In this document: positions 50,869 to 61,219 of the stretch, piece after piece
Position numbering within the stretch: position 1 is the stretch's first letter
Layout of the letters: each line of letters starts with the position of its first letter
DNA from: Echinococcus granulosus
Lineage: Eukaryota; Platyhelminthes; Cestoda; Cyclophyllidea; Taeniidae
Direction of reading: 5' to 3'
Assembly: GCF_000524195.1 (NCBI RefSeq)
Contig: NW_020170413.1
Span: 496,568-560,567, forward strand
Length of the DNA: 64,000 bases
Position numbers and translations under genes: made by a program
The notes under the pieces: generated by a model
The model's input: the letters and a program-made list of their open reading frames with translations, nothing else
Databases searched by the model: none
What the model was told of the DNA's origin: nothing

Positions 50869-52164
50869 ATGCGACTTCCCGGTTCTGTATTTCTAGTCCT
50901 GCTGCTCTGGACGTTTGCTTCTCCATCAGTTTGCAAGGTAGGATCCTGTTTTAAGACAAGTCTCGTGGTGATGGTATAGGTCATGAATTAGGAAAACACC
51001 TTTCCAGCTTGGTACTTTAGTAGACTTTTACTTTTTAACGTGTCTTTGTCAAATATATCCAAATTTGTCAGCATTGATAGAAAGTGGATATTTTATAGTA
51101 GCTGAGGTCCGCGGGTATAATCTTGCATCAATTTTTTAAAGTCCTGATTGGAGGTGTCTTTAACTTTAGGGCATTTTGCATTTTCTGGGTTTTGGATCTT
51201 TTTTCTAGTGTTATGTATGAGTGAAGGTAAACGTAGCCTTCCTTTTAAGGAAGTTTTGAAATTTCCAGTTTCATAACTCTACGACTATTAACTCTCTTAG
51301 CCCTTGTCACTTGAATCCAGCACCAAGAGCCACGTCCTATCTCACCCCAAACGTTGTTATAATTATGAAGGTAAGTTTTGCATCGCCTTCTAAAAAATGA
51401 TGCTATTTGTAGACATTGAAGCAGTAAAATTGCAGCTATACACGCATATCAATGACATTATTGAGGACATTATGGAGTGTATCAAGAGCGGTATCCCTAT
51501 TGAACGGTGCAAGATGGAAGGTATCAGGCGGAGAGATGGGAGGCACCATGAAAAACTGAGTAACGGAAAGGCTGTGACTGTTGACTCGAGATGTCTTAGA
51601 GGAGAAAAGGACAAATCAAACGGTAGCAGTCATTTCGTAAGTGGTGGACCCTATTCTGGATCCAGTGGTAATGGTAGAATTGGTAGCTACACAGGAAACG
51701 AGGTATTGAATTCTGCATCCTATGAGTTTGGAAGAGGTGGGGACTATCCAGGAGAAGATGCTGAGAGTGGTGAATACAACGAATCTCTTCCTGAATCCAA
51801 CAGCTATGGAGAAAGAAGTGGTTATATGGAAAATGACGAGTCCGCTTTTGAAGCCAATGGTTATGGGGGAAGTAATAGTTACACAGGTGACGATTTACCC
51901 GGTGTCTACAGTGGAAGCGGCAGTTATTTAGAGAGCCAAAAACCCTATCCTGGATCTTACAGCCCTGATGGAAGTAGAGGGTCTTGTGGAAGCAGTGAAT
52001 GCTCTGATTTCATTGGTACTGGTGGCTATCCAGAATCCAATAACATGAATGTCAGCCTAGGCAGTCGTCAAACCCGTAACTTCAAAAATGAAATCAACTG
52101 TGTTTGTGATCAAGGAAGGGGTCCGGATGCTCGTTGTTCTTGTAGACAGCAGAATGAACATTAG
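50869..52164 (+). CDS. Secreted protein of an unrecognised family, Gly/Ser/Tyr-rich repeats (tandem paralogue 2)
   Basis: Exons 50869-50937, 51301-51370 and 51413-52164 give 891 nt and 296 residues. The signal peptide is MRLPGSVFLVLLLWTFASPS. The second exon is 70 nt, as in the gene at 47033. The shared module has RCY, a predicted helix (AVKLQLYTHINDIIEDIMEC) and RCKM; in exon 3 the two cysteines fall at the same codons (22 and 32 after the shared Asp) in both genes. After it comes about 150 residues of imperfect repeats rich in Gly, Ser, Tyr, Glu and Asn (GSYTGNE, SNSYTGDD, GSGSYLES, GGYPESNN). The end is cysteine-rich (NCVCDQGRG, RCSCRQQ). Tyr/Gly-rich text suits a secreted structural, adhesive or crosslinked protein, but that is inference. 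Polyadenylation signal at 52192. Confidence 0.78.
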
Positions 52165-52191
52165 TCATCTTACCTTGGAATTCAAGTAGTT

Positions 52192-52197
52192 AATAAA
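52192..52197 (+). terminator. Polyadenylation signal AATAAA
   Basis: AATAAA lies 28 bases after the TAG of the second tandem secreted-protein gene, the expected position for its cleavage signal. Confidence 0.6.
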
Positions 52198-53537
52198 ATG
52201 GCCTCTCACACTCGCTATTTCGCAATTGGGTGGGCCGTATTTGGGGTGGCCTTAGCCGTCCATTGGTTGGGGACGTCAAAATTGTGGCTTTTTGTCATGT
52301 GTTTGGGTCTAAGGTAGTAAACAAGGGTCAAAAGTAGCCTTCGGGATCGAAATAGCCTTTGAATGCAATTGAAAATATCCGCATGTGAAAGATTCCCATT
52401 ATCCATTCTCCCGAATAATGTTCATATGTACTTCGGGTCTTGGAGCACTGCATTTATCTTTATTTACATTGTGTGGAGTACATGTACATACCTCCTCCCA
52501 CAAAATCCCAATCTTAACGAACACTTTCCGGAATGTCATACCAAATTGCCCATACACTTGTCTGTTGCCCTCTTTCTACAGTTGCTTAGGCATCAACCTG
52601 ACACACACCACGGAATTTTAAGGCTGTCATGAGTCTGCACATCACTGACCCTTTCATTCAGCTGCCCTGCCAACCCCTCTATTCTCATTCATCTGTTTTC
52701 GCGATGCTATTTATGGGTTTCTTCCTTATTCTCCCTGGTCTAGGCGACTATATTTGACCCTTTTAATCCATTTTATATTTAATTCAGTGTCTAACAAGCA
52801 CTCCGTCGGGGATAAATTTACGACCCTGGCGCAATATCCAATTCTTCCTCCTTTAATGTAAGTAGCATCTACGTTTACCAGCCATCTGCACTTTCGAGTG
52901 CCATCTTTTGTGCTAGACTTCAAAGGCAGCCCGCGAAGGCTTGTTATTTCCCATCTCCTTCACCCTCTTTGTTTGTACCGCCTCGAAACTAGTGATATGT
53001 GAACTTATTTAGTAAAGTCCATTTTTTTTTAATTCCGGAGCCCTTCCTAATGTTTTTTTACGTACTGTGCACAAGATGCATAGTATTCTCAATTTTCTTG
53101 ATAACACGAACCAATTCAGGTTGTCTTTTCTTTCGCGCGATGTTTCTCGGCTGGATTCGGAATTCCTCCCGAGGGAAGCCCCCTAAAACGCATAAATTTG
53201 TAGGATTTGGCAACCACCCTGAAATCGTAATTTTCCTCCCCCTTTTTGCTGCTTTAGGTGATGATGCGGGCTTTATTTGTTTGTGCATAATTAGTAATTT
53301 CCATGTAGAATAAACCTGTTTCAATTTTCCCGCTAGTATTCCAATGGGATTGTATGTTTGTGATTGTTTATTTGTTCCTCTACCCACCGGCCAATAAAAG
53401 TCCACCTTTTATGCCCTTAACCCAAAAAAGAACTAGTCAAAAGCTCAGAAATGCATATATTTAATTCACTACCTATCACAGCGTTGACAACGACGACAGC
53501 AATAGCATGAGACACTAAAATAAGGACTGTGTACTTA
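52198..53537. other. Spacer between convergent gene ends
   Basis: The sequence between the plus-strand paralogue and the minus-strand antigen B-like gene has open frames on both strands at 52999-53405, but neither has a domain, signal peptide or splice partner. It should contain the 3' untranslated region of the minus-strand gene. Confidence 0.5.
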
Positions 53538-54171
53538 TTACTTATTCTCCTTGAGCAGCCCCTTGATGTAGATGGCGAGCAGACTGCGAACAGCCTTATG
53601 ACCTAAAGGAAAATATAGTAATTAACTTCTTTTGTAAAATATCAAAGTTTTCATGCAGAATAGAACCCACCCTGAGCAAATGCTTGTTTCAGCTGACCCA
53701 ATTCAGCGGCGACTTTTTGACCTTCTTCTGTTGCAAAGTACCTATTTGCTTCTATCACTAGTGCCATTATGTTCTACAAGCACCAAGAGAGGGCATGTGC
53801 AATGGGATGCCATAATGAGGAGGGTGAAGAGGCCTAAGTGAACACTTAAGAGAACGAATTATTGGACACGCTATAAACGAATGATGGAATTATTAATTCA
53901 TGGTTGGATAGTCAGTAATAAGGAATATCAATCACATTAGTGATTATATTGTGCAAGGTTCTCAAAACGGGACTTAGCCAATGTTAGTGAAGGTAGGAGA
54001 GACAGATTGACGTACAGGACCACTAAAAAGTCGAAAGGAACTTTTAAATTGGACTGACTATTCGGTCAAAAAGAACACGGAATGATGCTGGAAACAGAGG
54101 CTAACTTACGCAGCAGAAGTGACGGCAATGAGAGTGACCAAAACGAGGAGGCTGACGATGAAGAAACGCAT
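53538..54171 (-). CDS. Antigen B-like / hydrophobic-ligand-binding secreted helical protein
   Basis: Exons on the minus strand are 54171-54110 (signal peptide MRFFIVSLLVLVTLIAVTSA, ends phase 2), a proposed 7-nt micro-exon 54022-54016, 53773-53671 and 53602-53538: 237 nt, 78 residues. The third exon is open only in phase 0 just after its acceptor (a TAG precedes it in frame), so an exon of 3n+1 bases is required; TGGTCCT has a strong acceptor (ACTTTTTAG) and a GTACGT donor. The mature part is all helix-forming and cysteine-free: ANRYFATEEGQKVAAELGQL, then GHKAVRSLLAIYIKGLLKEN. Helix spacing and positions such as the aromatic pair before a charged turn and a final amphipathic helix resemble cestode antigen B subunits, secreted apolipoproteins that carry lipids. 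Assignment is by pattern, not database search. Confidence 0.6.
54016..54022 (-). CDS. Proposed 7-nt micro-exon of the antigen B-like gene
   Basis: Minus-strand TGGTCCT, between an acceptor with a pyrimidine-rich tract ending TTTTTAG and the donor GTACGT. It restores frame between the signal-peptide exon (phase 2) and the next exon (phase 0), adding Ala-Gly-Pro at the junction. An alternative connecting exon elsewhere in the 336-base gap cannot be excluded. Confidence 0.45.
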
Positions 54172-54225
54172 TTTGCTCTGTCGAACGCGCTGTGATGTAG
54201 ACTGCGAATTAGGCGTCCGACGCGG

Positions 54226-54234
54226 CTTTTTATA
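54226..54234 (-). promoter_or_regulatory. TATA box of the antigen B-like gene
   Basis: Minus-strand TATAAAAAG about 55 bases upstream of the ATG at 54171, in the position expected for a core promoter. Confidence 0.65.
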
Positions 54235-54244
54235 CGCGTTAGGC

Positions 54245-54344
54245 GGTGTGACCCCGTGGCGCGATGTCACACCCCTGGATCTCTCTGTGTCGCAGATACG
54301 GTGTGACCTGGGCTGCACAAGGGGTCAGACCAATGTGGTGTCAC
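54245..54344. promoter_or_regulatory. Cluster of GGTGTGAC/GTCACACC and TGACC half-sites
   Basis: Directly upstream of the TATA box of the minus-strand gene are GGTGTGAC (54245-54252), its inverse GTCACACC (54266-54273), GGTGTGAC again (54300-54307) and GGTGTCAC (54337-54344). Within or between them lie TGACCC (54249), TGACCT (54304) and GGGTCA (54322), the form of nuclear-receptor half-sites (AGGTCA/TGACCT). Such a cluster before a lipid-binding-protein gene is suggestive of ligand-dependent control, but this is inference. Confidence 0.4.
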
Positions 54345-57300
54345 GCCTGGATAAAATCAGTTTTCATTACGAATTTAGGTATTGGAGTTGTCAGCTCTGG
54401 CATCTAATTCGAGCCATTGATGCAGTTTCATGCTCACTAGTCACTTTTTTGATTGGTAAATTGCTTTCATTACTAATTAAGGCGCACTTTCTTTTTTTTT
54501 TTAAAGTTGGCTGAAAGTACCAGTGATCTTGGTAGTTTTGCAAGATTTTGTCTTGACGAAAAAGCGCCATGCAAACTTGTCAAGCAGTCATGACTGGGAT
54601 CTCCCCACAACTCGAGGATGTGCAAGAAATATTTGCAAACATCTAGAATAGATGAACTAGTCTAAAGTGAAATCTATAACAAAAACATCCTCCATCTCAC
54701 TTGAGCAGGGAGACTCCTCTTCCTCCGCATTCCTTTGACAATACTTCGCCAAGTTATGCAGTGTAGATTTTTATAGTCGGTTTAACAGCTATGTCTTCTT
54801 CAACTATCAAAACTCAAAGCGTTTTGTCTAAAGTCGGAATAACTCTTCTAAACTTCGTCGATGGTTTTAAGGTTGATGGGCAGTTAGTTTTTTTTGACAA
54901 GACCATCTTTCTATTATTTGGAATCCCAAAGTTTCAGAACGGCTGGGACGGGTGCGACCTGAGCCGAGGGTGATAGCGTATCAGATCCCCGTGAAATAAC
55001 GACTGTTTTTGGTCTGTCTTTCTCGAATCCGGATTGCAGGGCTTATCCCCTCGCTCAAGTCGTCAGTCACGTTCGGTAATTAAAGGTACGCTAAATTCCA
55101 ACCGTACCAAGACCTGGCATTTCACGCGTTAGCTAGACGACCACGGAGATGACTGATGTGTGGTAGTTCGGACACCCTGAGGTACAGACCGTTTTTGAAA
55201 CGCCTACAACATTTAAATGTCTTACGATTGAGTGTTTTATTACTGTGCTTGAAACCTTCTATGCGAGCGGATGTCCAGAGCTTAGAATTTGTCCGGGTGA
55301 TAATTCCTTCATTGGTACACATTATGACATGTTGAAGAGTGTGTAGACCTTACCGAACTGGCTGACGTGTAGTATGCACGTGACAAGACAGATTTGACAA
55401 GACCGCTGCAGGTAGTGCCGTCGCCGTATCTCCTCCTCTGTTATGCGTGCTTGTAGAATCAAAAGTCCCAGTTTGACTTCATTCTCGACAGTTAACAGAT
55501 CAAAATTTGACCTGACCTCATATTTTTTTATCACTGTCAAATGGGGTAAGTTGAACTCCTACTCAACTAACAGGTTTTACGAACAACAATTACTTTTCTC
55601 ATTCACTGCTTAAAAACGTCCAGTGCATTTTTCCACTCCAGAAGTCTTAATGCCTGGTAGAACCTTCTACATTCATCGACATTTCCCTTCAAGCGCTTAT
55701 TAAAGAACCTCAAAGGTATTTACTTCCGCTCTAGTGTTGATTATGCTTGCCTCGAGGAGGTGGAAAGCTTCAAAACACAGAAGATTGTGCAAATTTTCTT
55801 CTCAAAGCCAAATTTGCCATCTTTTCAGAGGCAGAAACTCTTTTTGTTTTTCCGCCCTGGTCTCAATTGGCCGAGGTGGAGCCTCTGCAGTTCGGACGGT
55901 GATTTATTTGCACGACTTATAGAGAAAATGAATTGCGTTTACTACCGGCTTCCATCGCTTTGGTTATTTGCGTCGTTTTTTAGGGTTGGTGCCTCCAGGG
56001 TTGCAATTTTAGGCCATAAAATTTTACGCACGTTGCGTCCTGTCCTGGGGCTGTTGTTATTATCTAACGCTTCCACCCCAAATCTGTCGAAGTCTTTGAT
56101 GCTTGTGACGGCACTTTATCGCTACTGTCTCTGGCGTACAATTTTGAAGACAATCAGGCAAATGGGTCTCTTAATAGTAATATCAAGTGCTTTATTTTGG
56201 ATTTTGAAATTTTATTCTTTGTTTTGTCTCAATTTTCAAGGCATGGATACAGGAAATCTTGAAAAAAAAGGCATAGTAGCAGACTTTCGATATACCATTG
56301 GCTATCAAGGTATTCTGAGTTTGAAGGACTAACATTGCGACAGGCAGTCCATTAAAGGGATTTCTCACGCACAGCGGATTATGTCGTTGGCTGGGATGGC
56401 AAACATCTGGTTGAATTTAGGCAAGGTTGATCCGCTGAAGCATGTCTCTACCCCCTTTATATCACAGTGTATGTAAAGTTTTTAAAGAGGGAGTTCGTTT
56501 AACTTAAAATTTTACATGGCATGGCGTCCTGTACTGCCTTGGAAGTACAGGTCTTACCTCCCGCCTATTGATCCATCATGTCTGTTTTTAACTGAAGTCG
56601 TGTGGAGATCTCAGCCCTGATTGTTTGGCCTCTAGCAAGTGAACAAGGTGTACTCATCTGGGCTTGAATGATTTGCGTCTTTAGAATGTTTGAATGGTTT
56701 GGGGTGTCATCGATGATGTGTTCTTTGCTTGACAAATGACCACTACAATGTAAATGTTAATTCTCGCCATAAGTCACTCAGTCAACGGGCAAGCGACGCG
56801 AAGTACACGGTGTACGGTGTGTGAAATAAGGGAATAAGAACAAGGAGAAAGTTCTTGGGGCTTTTAGGTGGCCTTTAAGTGGGACCCATGGGGTTGGCTT
56901 CCACCGCCACAACCTCCTCATCCCCGTTGAAGTGGATGCAAACGTGCTGATGCATCACTCATGTGATGTGTTATAGAGATTGTCCACGGAGCTGGTCACC
57001 ACAGTGATTTGCATTCGCGAAAACTCGGTTTATAAAGCAGACAGATGTAGTAAAACTACATTCATCGAGTTTGTTCAGGCAGGAAGCAGTACCTTACCGA
57101 CAGACAATTTGCGACCAGGCATTCTGTAAACTGTAGGAACTTTTTGGCAGTCTGATAAGCATGGCGCATCTTTTTACTGAGAAACTTATCCCTCCCTTTT
57201 GCAGTTACTTATCTTTTCGCCGGAAAATTGAATGAAGCTGAATTTTTTTTGTTGGTATATTCCGCCTGTAACCCAGCGATAGTTGTCAATTCGTCATCTG

Positions 57301-58072
57301 CATCATCAGCTCTCTATGCCTAGTATAATTCTTAGCTACCTTCAAAACCTAGCACCCAATTTTTTCAACACCTTCGCTATTAGCATGATGTATTAGCATG
57401 TACATCACTAAATGTGTGGAGCTTATGGCACCAGTTGACAGCGGCCCGATTACACCAAATCGTGCTTTGCGAACAGCCTGGTTTAATTTAAAATCGTACG
57501 TAAGGAGGTGCGGATTTAATTTTATTCCAGAAAAAAAAATAATTTACTGCTTGTTCTTGAGCACCACCAGAATTAGCTGAAACAGAGGAGTATCAGTGTC
57601 ACTTTAAAATAAGGACATTCCAGTGGACCACGAATGGTTGATTTCCCCTTCAAAGTGGCCTCTCCTTGCTGTTGTACCAACACACCTAACCCTTGTTCCG
57701 CTTCCCATCCTCACTCATTGTCAAGACTCCCTCTATTTGTTGCTTTAGAAACAGACATAGTCACTGCTTAAATCGCCACGACAACTGCTAATTTGACGCC
57801 TTTTCTTACAGAGAAGTAGTACACAATGGGAGCATGTTTACCGGTAAACTAAGCCTTTTATTTAAGACCACTATTTCTGAATCAAAGGTGAAATGCAAGC
57901 CCAGAATGTCGTTGTAATGGAATGCTTTTAATCTTTATTCCCTCCCCCCCTCCCCTACCCCCTCCCATCTGCCCTTCCCCTACGCAGACACGAACAAAAG
58001 TGACCATCAAATGTTTTAATGAGAGATCATGATTTCGAGTTTGAATTACGCCATGACATTTGTATTGGCCTC
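54345..58072. other. Spacer between the two antigen B-like genes
   Basis: The 3.7 kb between the two minus-strand genes holds no third copy of the family that I can see. The longest open frame in it is 55760-56332 (listed separately). A pyrimidine-rich block (C runs) lies at 57941-57975. A minus-strand AATAAA at 57934-57939 is 134 bases after the stop codon of the gene at 58073 and may be its polyadenylation signal. Confidence 0.5.
55760..56332 (+). other. Unassigned 190-codon open frame
   Basis: The frame is long for non-coding DNA of this composition. The translation has hydrophobic stretches (VLGLLLLSNAS, GLLIVISSALFWILKFYSLF) and many basic residues, but no signal peptide at the start, no recognised domain and no obvious splice or promoter partners. 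It could be a chance frame, a relic of a mobile element, or part of a real small membrane protein. Confidence 0.2.
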
Positions 58073-58617
58073 TCACTTCACTGGTTTAAGCAGCCCACTT
58101 TTTGGTGCATTGTTTGCCTTCTCCAGCAGGCGTTTCAGGACGTTTCCCAGCCAGATTTCGGCGCGTTCACGAGCTATTTAGGGGTCCTCATTTGAATGCA
58201 CCATCACAGAGCTTACCTTTTTCGACCACATTAATTACAGTTTTGCCCGCCTCCAGCGCCCCTGTACCCAATTCGTCCTCACTGATAAAGTGTCCAATAC
58301 CCTCCAGGATGCGCTTTATGTAATCCTTCAGCATTCGCATGTAGTCTTTCTGCACAACAGATGTGGTGATTAAGTGAGACAGAGGAATCACAAGCCTACC
58401 TGACTAAAAGACACAAAAGAAAGGAATAGTTGTGTTAAATTATTAAGAACTTACCCCGCACTGACACGTGGTGTGGTATTTCTAAAAGTTAAGGAAAATT
58501 GAGAGATTAATTATGGAGGGCAGGAGAGGGCGCTATTTACGACCTCGCAATGTCGCAATTCACTCACTGAGCAGCCACTGAGAGGACGAGAAGAATGAGG
58601 AATACGAGGGCTCTCAT
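58073..58617 (-). CDS. Antigen B-like secreted helical protein with a 4-nt micro-exon
   Basis: Exons (minus) 58617-58568, 58480-58454, 58403-58400, 58349-58217 and 58173-58073 sum to 315 nt, 104 residues. The first encodes the signal peptide MRALVFLILLVLSVAA. The 27-nt second exon (NTTPRVSAG) carries an N-glycosylation site and ends in phase 2; the long fourth exon is open only in phase 0. The sequence CTTTTAG-TCAG-GTAGG supplies exactly the 4 bases needed (phase 2 to 0). The mature protein is cysteine-free helix: KDYMRMLKDYIKRILEGIGH, FISEDELGTGALEAG, then a final helix EIWLGNVLKRLLEKA. The FxxxDxLG turn and the terminal helix match the antigen B pattern (FFxxDPLG...). Exon phases of the last two exons equal those of the gene at 53538, so the two are likely paralogues. 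Confidence 0.65.
58400..58403 (-). CDS. Proposed 4-nt micro-exon (TCAG)
   Basis: It is flanked by an acceptor GTGTCTTTTAG and donor GTAGGC on the minus strand. It completes Gly and adds Gln between the 27-nt and 133-nt exons and restores frame. Other splice choices tried in this 104-base interval do not keep the long exon in frame. Confidence 0.5.
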
Positions 58618-58650
58618 GGTGTATCCTGATTTTAATGTCTCAACTAGCTT

Positions 58651-58660
58651 TTTATATAAG
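58651..58660 (-). promoter_or_regulatory. TATA box of the second antigen B-like gene
   Basis: Minus-strand TTATATAAA lies 34 bases upstream of the ATG at 58617, implying a very short 5' leader. Confidence 0.6.
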
Positions 58661-59509
58661 CTCTTTGATGGGCGCTTGTTTACTACTTACATGTTTGAGA
58701 GCCTCCAACGATTATGCCATCTGCGGTGTAAACAGAATTGGTGATCGTCGTCACCGAAATTGTTTTATACAATTTGTTTTTTTTTTTTGAATGTCTACCC
58801 AATCGTCTCATATCAGTTTTGCGTGAAAAACCACTTTTATGCTGTAAATGGGTATACAGAGCAGGAGGAGCTTCATTCCATTGTTGTGGATATTCGGTCC
58901 TGGCAGATTGAAAGGTTCCGGTTGTTACCAACGCAATGTTGACGGATAACGCAGATTTGCGTTTCACTGAGGCTGAATCCACTTGTAAGTAAGGAATTCG
59001 GATCATATCCCACCTCTGCGACAAAGGCAGACGAATTGAAGCGTCTCGAAGGGGCTCCTCTGTGGCTTCCACTCTATTTGCGAATTGCGTTGTAGGCACG
59101 CAGTTGCTGGGTGCCGTATGCCAATCTGCATTCGCTGATTTATTTGTCGAATGAAATCATTCACCTGGATCAGTCTTATCCTCTTACAGCACTAAGAGTC
59201 CTGTTTTTCCATTACTTAAAATAGTGAATGAATTCACTACTAGGTTTAAAGACTACTGAACTGAAGACGGTCTTCTGAATTGGGGCGATGTCTGCTTCTT
59301 ATCTCTGACAGACCAGACTGATTTGTACGAAGTTTATGGTATTGTACGTAGTGGTGGACATCTAAAAGCTCCTCTAGTATTATTTCTGAATCACTATTCC
59401 TGAAAGTCGATTCTCCTTCTTTAAAGGGAGAGGTGGGATAGCACTAGGTCCAATTTGTTGCCAAAACTGATAACTCAATTTTATCAACAGCGTTCGTTTT
59501 TTTCCCCAG
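58661..59509. other. Intron or spacer before the TNFR-type exons
   Basis: A 138-codon minus-strand frame at 58683-59099 has no signal peptide, domain or splice partner and is regarded as chance. Nothing else was recognised. Confidence 0.5.
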
Positions 59510-60457
59510 CTTGTGATACGAAGTGTCCACCGGGTTATTGGCTCTATGGCAACTGTTCGCGTGGACAATCACTGGAATGCAAACGTGAGTTTTTCTTCAC
59601 GTTCTTGTGATTCTTCACTTATCATTATTGTCCCTCTCCTAGGCTGCTCTGACGGCTGTCCTGCAGGAATGTATATTGCACGACCGTGTACACCGTACAG
59701 CGATCTTGTGTGTCGAGGTAAAGTTTACCCCCTCCCCCATTAATTTAAACGCAGTTTATCAGGTTGAGTGTGAATTCGTTCGAGATTTGGGCTAAATTAT
59801 TGAGGGTTTATCGGTCTCAAATGTTCAGGTTCTTCTGTCCTTCCTGTCATGCGTGACCAGATACGTACGTCTGTGGGAAACTTAGTGACGCCTGTGAAAT
59901 AATAAATTTATCCAAAATCCACTGTAACCTAGGAGTATTCATAAGAAAATCACCTTATTTTTACAGTTTTTTATTAAATTTGTGTCAAAATATGTTAAGT
60001 TAACACCTCCGCCACTATCGTCACATATGTGTGACACATTCTTTTTCGTTATGTGACAAATAGTTGTTCCACATTGGTTGGGTTTATAATTGTAAGGTAA
60101 CCAGGCGAGGCATCTTCGTCTGAGGAGGGCATTGACACCCTTTTTTGATACATCTTTTTTGTGGGCGTCTTTCCCCTCAAGCCAGGGTAGCGATCATGTA
60201 AACTACTTTGGGAGGGTAAATTGGGTTTTGAGAGACCCTTAACTTCTGTCTTAAAGTATTATTAACTTATAACTGCTCGTCTAATTAACTTTATTTGTTT
60301 TCTCTTCATAATGTCTCATTTATGAAATATGAATCGGCTCTAGCCCGCAAAACCCGATTGAAATGTTTTTTATCACTTCAAGCTTGCAGACCGCTGTGCA
60401 TTTCAGAGGAATTCGAATTCACACCCTGCAAAGGATCCAGCAATCGTGAATGCAGAC
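59510..60457 (+). CDS. TNF-receptor-type cysteine modules, three 75-nt exons
   Basis: Exons 59510-59584, 59643-59717 and 60383-60457 are each 75 nt, each phase 1/1, with donors GTGAGT, GTAAAG and GTAAGT. Each encodes 25 residues with the same cysteine spacing, C-x3-C-x9-C-x7-C: CDTKCPPGYWLYGNCSRGQ..., CSDGCPAGMYIARPCTPYSD..., CRPLCISEEFEFTPCKGSSN.... Joined, they read as TNF-receptor cysteine repeats (for example CPAGMYIARPCTPYSDLVC). Equal size, equal phase and equal spacing indicate exon duplication. This would be the ligand-binding ectodomain of a receptor. The first exon fits the EGF exon ending at 44246; whether both are one gene is not proven. Confidence 0.75.
60019..60037. repeat. Palindrome GTCACATATGTGTGAC, copy 3
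   Basis: It lies in the intron between the second and third TNFR-type exons. It resembles the palindromes at 12817 and 14057, and with the latter shares a downstream ATTGGTTG block. Confidence 0.5.
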
Positions 60458-61219
60458 GTAAGTTCTGTGCAAATGCATTTAATACGGTTTAGTTCAACAG
60501 CATTTACTCAAAACACAACTCTGCTGTGATGGGTAATGAGGAACACCTTAAGGATCTCACTATGAAAGTTCATGGATTTTAAGAACTAGAAGTGCGAGAC
60601 CTTGGAACATCACTAGCCGGAATGTTCATCCAGCATTGTAAGGTTATCAAATAAGTTTGTACGGTCTTCTAAGCTACGGAGCAAATATTTAGGATTCATT
60701 CATGCCGAAACTCGATGCTGCTAATTCCTTCCACTTTTGTGGGCGTGTTTTGTTTCCAGAAGCCAAGAACCAACCTGTTTCTAGCCTTCTCAGTTTCTGT
60801 TCCACTTTTATTGCCCAAATAAAAGGCAAGAAAAGATGACAATCACTTAGCAAAACATGTTCGGAGCATAGACGATGATGAATTGCAAAATCATTTCTCC
60901 AGCGAATGAAGAACAAGCAAGTGGACAGCGTTAATTATGATAAACATGAGAGAAGTGAGGAACACATTGATCGTTTTTTAAGCTATCTGTCATGTTTTGT
61001 GCACCTGGGTGGGATCCATCCGCATAGCCTTCTGGACGGTAACTTCTCCCGCCGCATCCTCAAAAACTGTGCACCGGGTTCAACCAACATGGTACGTTAT
61101 AAGGACTGAAAATGAGGTAAGAGCACTGAAGGGAACAAAGAGGGATACGGTGCTGGTGGACTGACTGACTCATCTCATCCATACTTTGTGATGAAAACGA
61201 ACACTAATTTTGCTTTTAG
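60458..61219. other. Intron region with one unresolved exon
   Basis: An open stretch from 60903 to 61108 contains text such as LSCFVHLGGIHPHSLLDG and, at 61030, a GTAACT donor in phase 1 that would fit the next exon (61220). I could not find a good acceptor that gives phase 1 at its start, so an exon here is likely but its left edge is open. The remainder looks intronic. Confidence 0.4.

Noticed and set aside
53058..53405. Overlapping 104- and 115-codon frames on opposite strands
   Set aside because: Neither has a domain or splice partner; overlapping frames on both strands are expected in GC-balanced non-coding sequence.
58683..59099. 138-codon minus-strand open frame next to the antigen B-like gene
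   Set aside because: No signal peptide, helix pattern or splice link to the family; it lies upstream of the promoter of that gene.
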